A stretch of DNA of 6,486 bases from Syntrophomonas sp. (GTDB lineage: Bacteria; Bacillota; Syntrophomonadia; Syntrophomonadales; Syntrophomonadaceae): the NCBI GenBank assembly GCA_028693695.1, contig JAQUUV010000019.1, forward strand, positions 1-6,486. Direction: 5' to 3'. The first letter of the stretch is position 1. Each line of letters starts with the position of its first letter. The position numbers were made by a program, and so were the translations under genes. Below, one piece after another: positions 5,496 through 6,486 of this stretch. The notes under the pieces are model-generated. The model did not search any database and was not told where the DNA came from. It saw only the letters and a program-made list of their open reading frames with translations.

Positions 5496-5732
5496 TTTTC
5501 ATTTGATATTCCGAAATACTGCCGGTTAGATAGCTAATCAGAAGAGCTTTTTAAAAATGTCTTCAACCGTTTTAAGATGAGTGCTCGCTCCTATGACCTT
5601 CTACTCAAAGTAGCCCGCACTATAACCGACCTGGATCAGTCGGATAATATTAAAATTGAGCATCTGGGTGAATCATTACAGTATAAGAGTCTGGATCGAA
5701 AATACTGGAGAAATCATATCTTTCCCGCGTGA
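5496..5732 (+). pseudogene. comM: Fragment B: degraded 3' end of a comM/yifB-like gene
   Basis: One plus frame reads FDIPKYCRLDS, then TAA (5535-5537), then SEELFKNVFNRFKMSARSYD, then LLLKVARTITDLDQSDNIKI, then EHLGESLQYKSLDRKYWRN and a TGA at 5730-5732. The MSARSYD-LLKVARTI-DL and EHL-ES-QY-SLDR segments are diagnostic of the ComM/YifB Mg-chelatase-like C-terminal domain. The internal TAA most simply comes from CAA (Gln). About 70 residues remain; the AAA ATPase part is absent. The left limit is soft, because similarity fades before about 5496. The frame overlaps the RelE-like fragment by 4 bases. A start at the internal ATG (5577) would give about 51 residues, unlikely to be functional. Confidence 0.75.
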
Positions 5733-5911
5733 ACAGCCCATTCAATCGTCGAATTGTTGATGCCCTGCGTCTGCTAGCTACAGATCCTAAGCATAAAAAC
5801 CTTGATATTAAACCGTTGGAAGGTAGACCGGGAGAATATAGACTACGTGTAGGTAGATATAGAATTATTTATACCATAGACGATTATAACTATAATATTA
5901 ACGTACCGTGA
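5729..5911 (+). pseudogene. RelE/ParE-type toxin fragment, truncated at both ends
   Basis: The 60 residues (GTG start) match the core of RelE/ParE-family toxins: RRIVDALRLLATDPK, LEGRPGEYRLRVGRYRIIYT, then IDDYN. RelE-type toxins cleave mRNA on the ribosome and ParE types poison gyrase; which this was cannot be told. Full-length members are about 85-95 residues. The N-terminal 20-25 residues (first strand and start of helix 1) are missing. The sequence upstream of GTG is comM/yifB tail, though a few codons before it (LSR) may also belong to the toxin. After INV the expected last strand (typically an IG-x-RGD-x-Y motif) is absent, and the frame ends at TGA 5909-5911 in sequence that encodes something else on the opposite strand. 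No partner antitoxin is present. It is very likely inactive. Confidence 0.75.
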
Positions 5912-5987
5912 CAATCGGGACCGGTTCCCGCCCTGCTCTTGCCTCTACCCTTCCGTAGATGAAGTGGTAATTCTCCTCCCCAGTCAT
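5898..5987 (-). pseudogene. N-terminal stump of a CarboxypepD_reg-like surface protein
   Basis: An ATG at 5985-5987 (minus) opens 29 codons ending at TAA 5898-5900. The residues MTGEENYHFIYGRVEARAGR and EPVPIVTVR fit the opening strand of a carboxypeptidase-regulatory-like domain (G-x-V-x-x-x-x-G-x-P-V-P-x-x-x-V pattern), which would normally continue for about 60 more residues. It stops where the RelE-like fragment on the other strand begins, so it appears cut. It lies 32 bases downstream of the beta-helix gene on the same strand, consistent with a former operon. Only a weak purine-rich site (GAAAGAAAG) precedes the ATG. The family call rests on one short motif and is tentative. Confidence 0.45.
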
Positions 5988-6019
5988 TCGTCTTTCTTTC
6001 TCAATTATTATTGGTAGTC

Positions 6020-6486
6020 TTACGGGCTAGTGCAATAATTGCTGTAATCCACGTAATCACCTACTTTATTTCCTAAACCTGAAGAATTAGTTGTTGTATG
6101 ATATGGTCCTGATGCGTCTCCCCACCAGTTATATTGGGCATTAATTCTTAGTGAAGTATTTACATTTTGCACTCCATAAGCGCTATTATTGTGGATCGAG
6201 TTTCTATTGGCTACAGATCCGCCTATAACCGGATTAGCCTCGGATGCACAGTATAATCCAACATTGTTAGAATAGATATCATTTCCCTGAATTACCGGGC
6301 TGCTATTGTAGCAATTTATACCGTAATAACCATTGCTGGATATGGTATTGTTGCTGACAGTATGGACTTCGGAACTATTTGCTATTAATATGCCATAGTC
6401 TCCGCCGTTGCTGATAGTGGAATTGGTTACGCTGAGCATCCCGGTACCGATCTTGCACAGGTTGTAAAAATAGTAGCGATCTCCGA
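6020..6486 (-). CDS. NosD-like right-handed parallel beta-helix repeat protein, C-terminal part (runs off the window)
   Basis: The frame is open to the right edge: 15 further codons (including DRYYFYNLCK) precede the nominal Met at 6439, so the true start lies outside. From that Met, about 20-24-residue coils repeat an N-x-I-x-x-N-x-x-G-I theme: NSTISNGGDYGI (6-17), NNTISSNGYYGI (30-41), GNDIYSNNVGLY (52-63), RNSIHNNSAYGV (79-90). This is the pattern of NosD/pectate-lyase-like beta-helices. The end carries the characteristic cap YNWWGDASGPYH (103-114) followed by GLGNKVGDYVDYS. Such proteins are usually exported and bind or cut polysaccharides, or act as surface structures; no catalytic residues can be identified here. 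The TAA at 6020-6022 comes at the normal place after the cap, so this C-terminus looks native and complete. Confidence 0.82.
   Translation of the reverse strand, partial: GDRYYFYNLCKIGTGMLSVTNSTISNGGDYGILIANSSEVHTVSNNTISSNGYYGINCYNSSPVIQGNDIYSNNVGLYCASEANPVIGGSVANRNSIHNNSAYGVQNVNTSLRINAQYNWWGDASGPYHTTTNSSGLGNKVGDYVDYSNYCTSP

Overview
The window looks like an accessory, decaying segment of a Bacillota (Firmicutes) chromosome, probably an anaerobic clostridium-like or Peptococcaceae-like lineage. That placement is inferred from the mix of families: copper-amine-oxidase-type stalk domains, TolB-like propellers, FecR plus Ig-like repeat proteins, Rpn/PDDEXK_2 'transposases', NosD-like beta-helix proteins and AbrB/PIN toxin-antitoxin pairs. 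No species can be named. There is no rRNA, tRNA or CRISPR array.

Layout from left to right. Positions 81-2400 (+) hold a stalk-domain/beta-propeller protein with no visible signal peptide, an in-frame TAA at 1947-1949, and a lost 3' end. It runs tail-to-tail into 2404-3493 (-), a FecR-domain/Ig-like-repeat protein that has lost its 3' end and part of its FecR domain, and carries a one-base frameshift near 2844-2846. Positions 3494-3828 are non-coding with two sizeable inverted repeats, at least one terminator-like. Positions 3829-4524 (-) encode an Rpn-family nuclease missing its N-terminal part. Its start codon abuts a 24-codon (including stop) 3' tail of a comM/yifB-like gene (4523-4594, +). 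An apparently intact AbrB/PIN toxin-antitoxin operon follows (4655-5322, -). Next is a second, diverged comM/yifB tail (about 5496-5732, +) with an internal stop, overlapping an orphan, truncated RelE/ParE-type toxin (5729-5911, +). That toxin ends tail-to-tail against a 29-codon stump of a CarboxypepD_reg-like protein (5898-5987, -). Finally, 6020 to the window edge (-) is the C-terminal part of a NosD-like beta-helix protein.

Functionally the window mixes exported or cell-surface repeat proteins with mobility and addiction genes. The only complete, plausibly working unit is the toxin-antitoxin pair. The strongest signal is architectural. At least five places show a recognisable gene stopping abruptly against another truncated gene. 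Two comM/yifB 3' tails in the same orientation bracket the toxin-antitoxin operon. This fits an island graveyard or insertion hotspot, but it could also come from assembly chimerism, which sequence alone cannot exclude. I do not see convincing evidence for a wholly new biochemical system.
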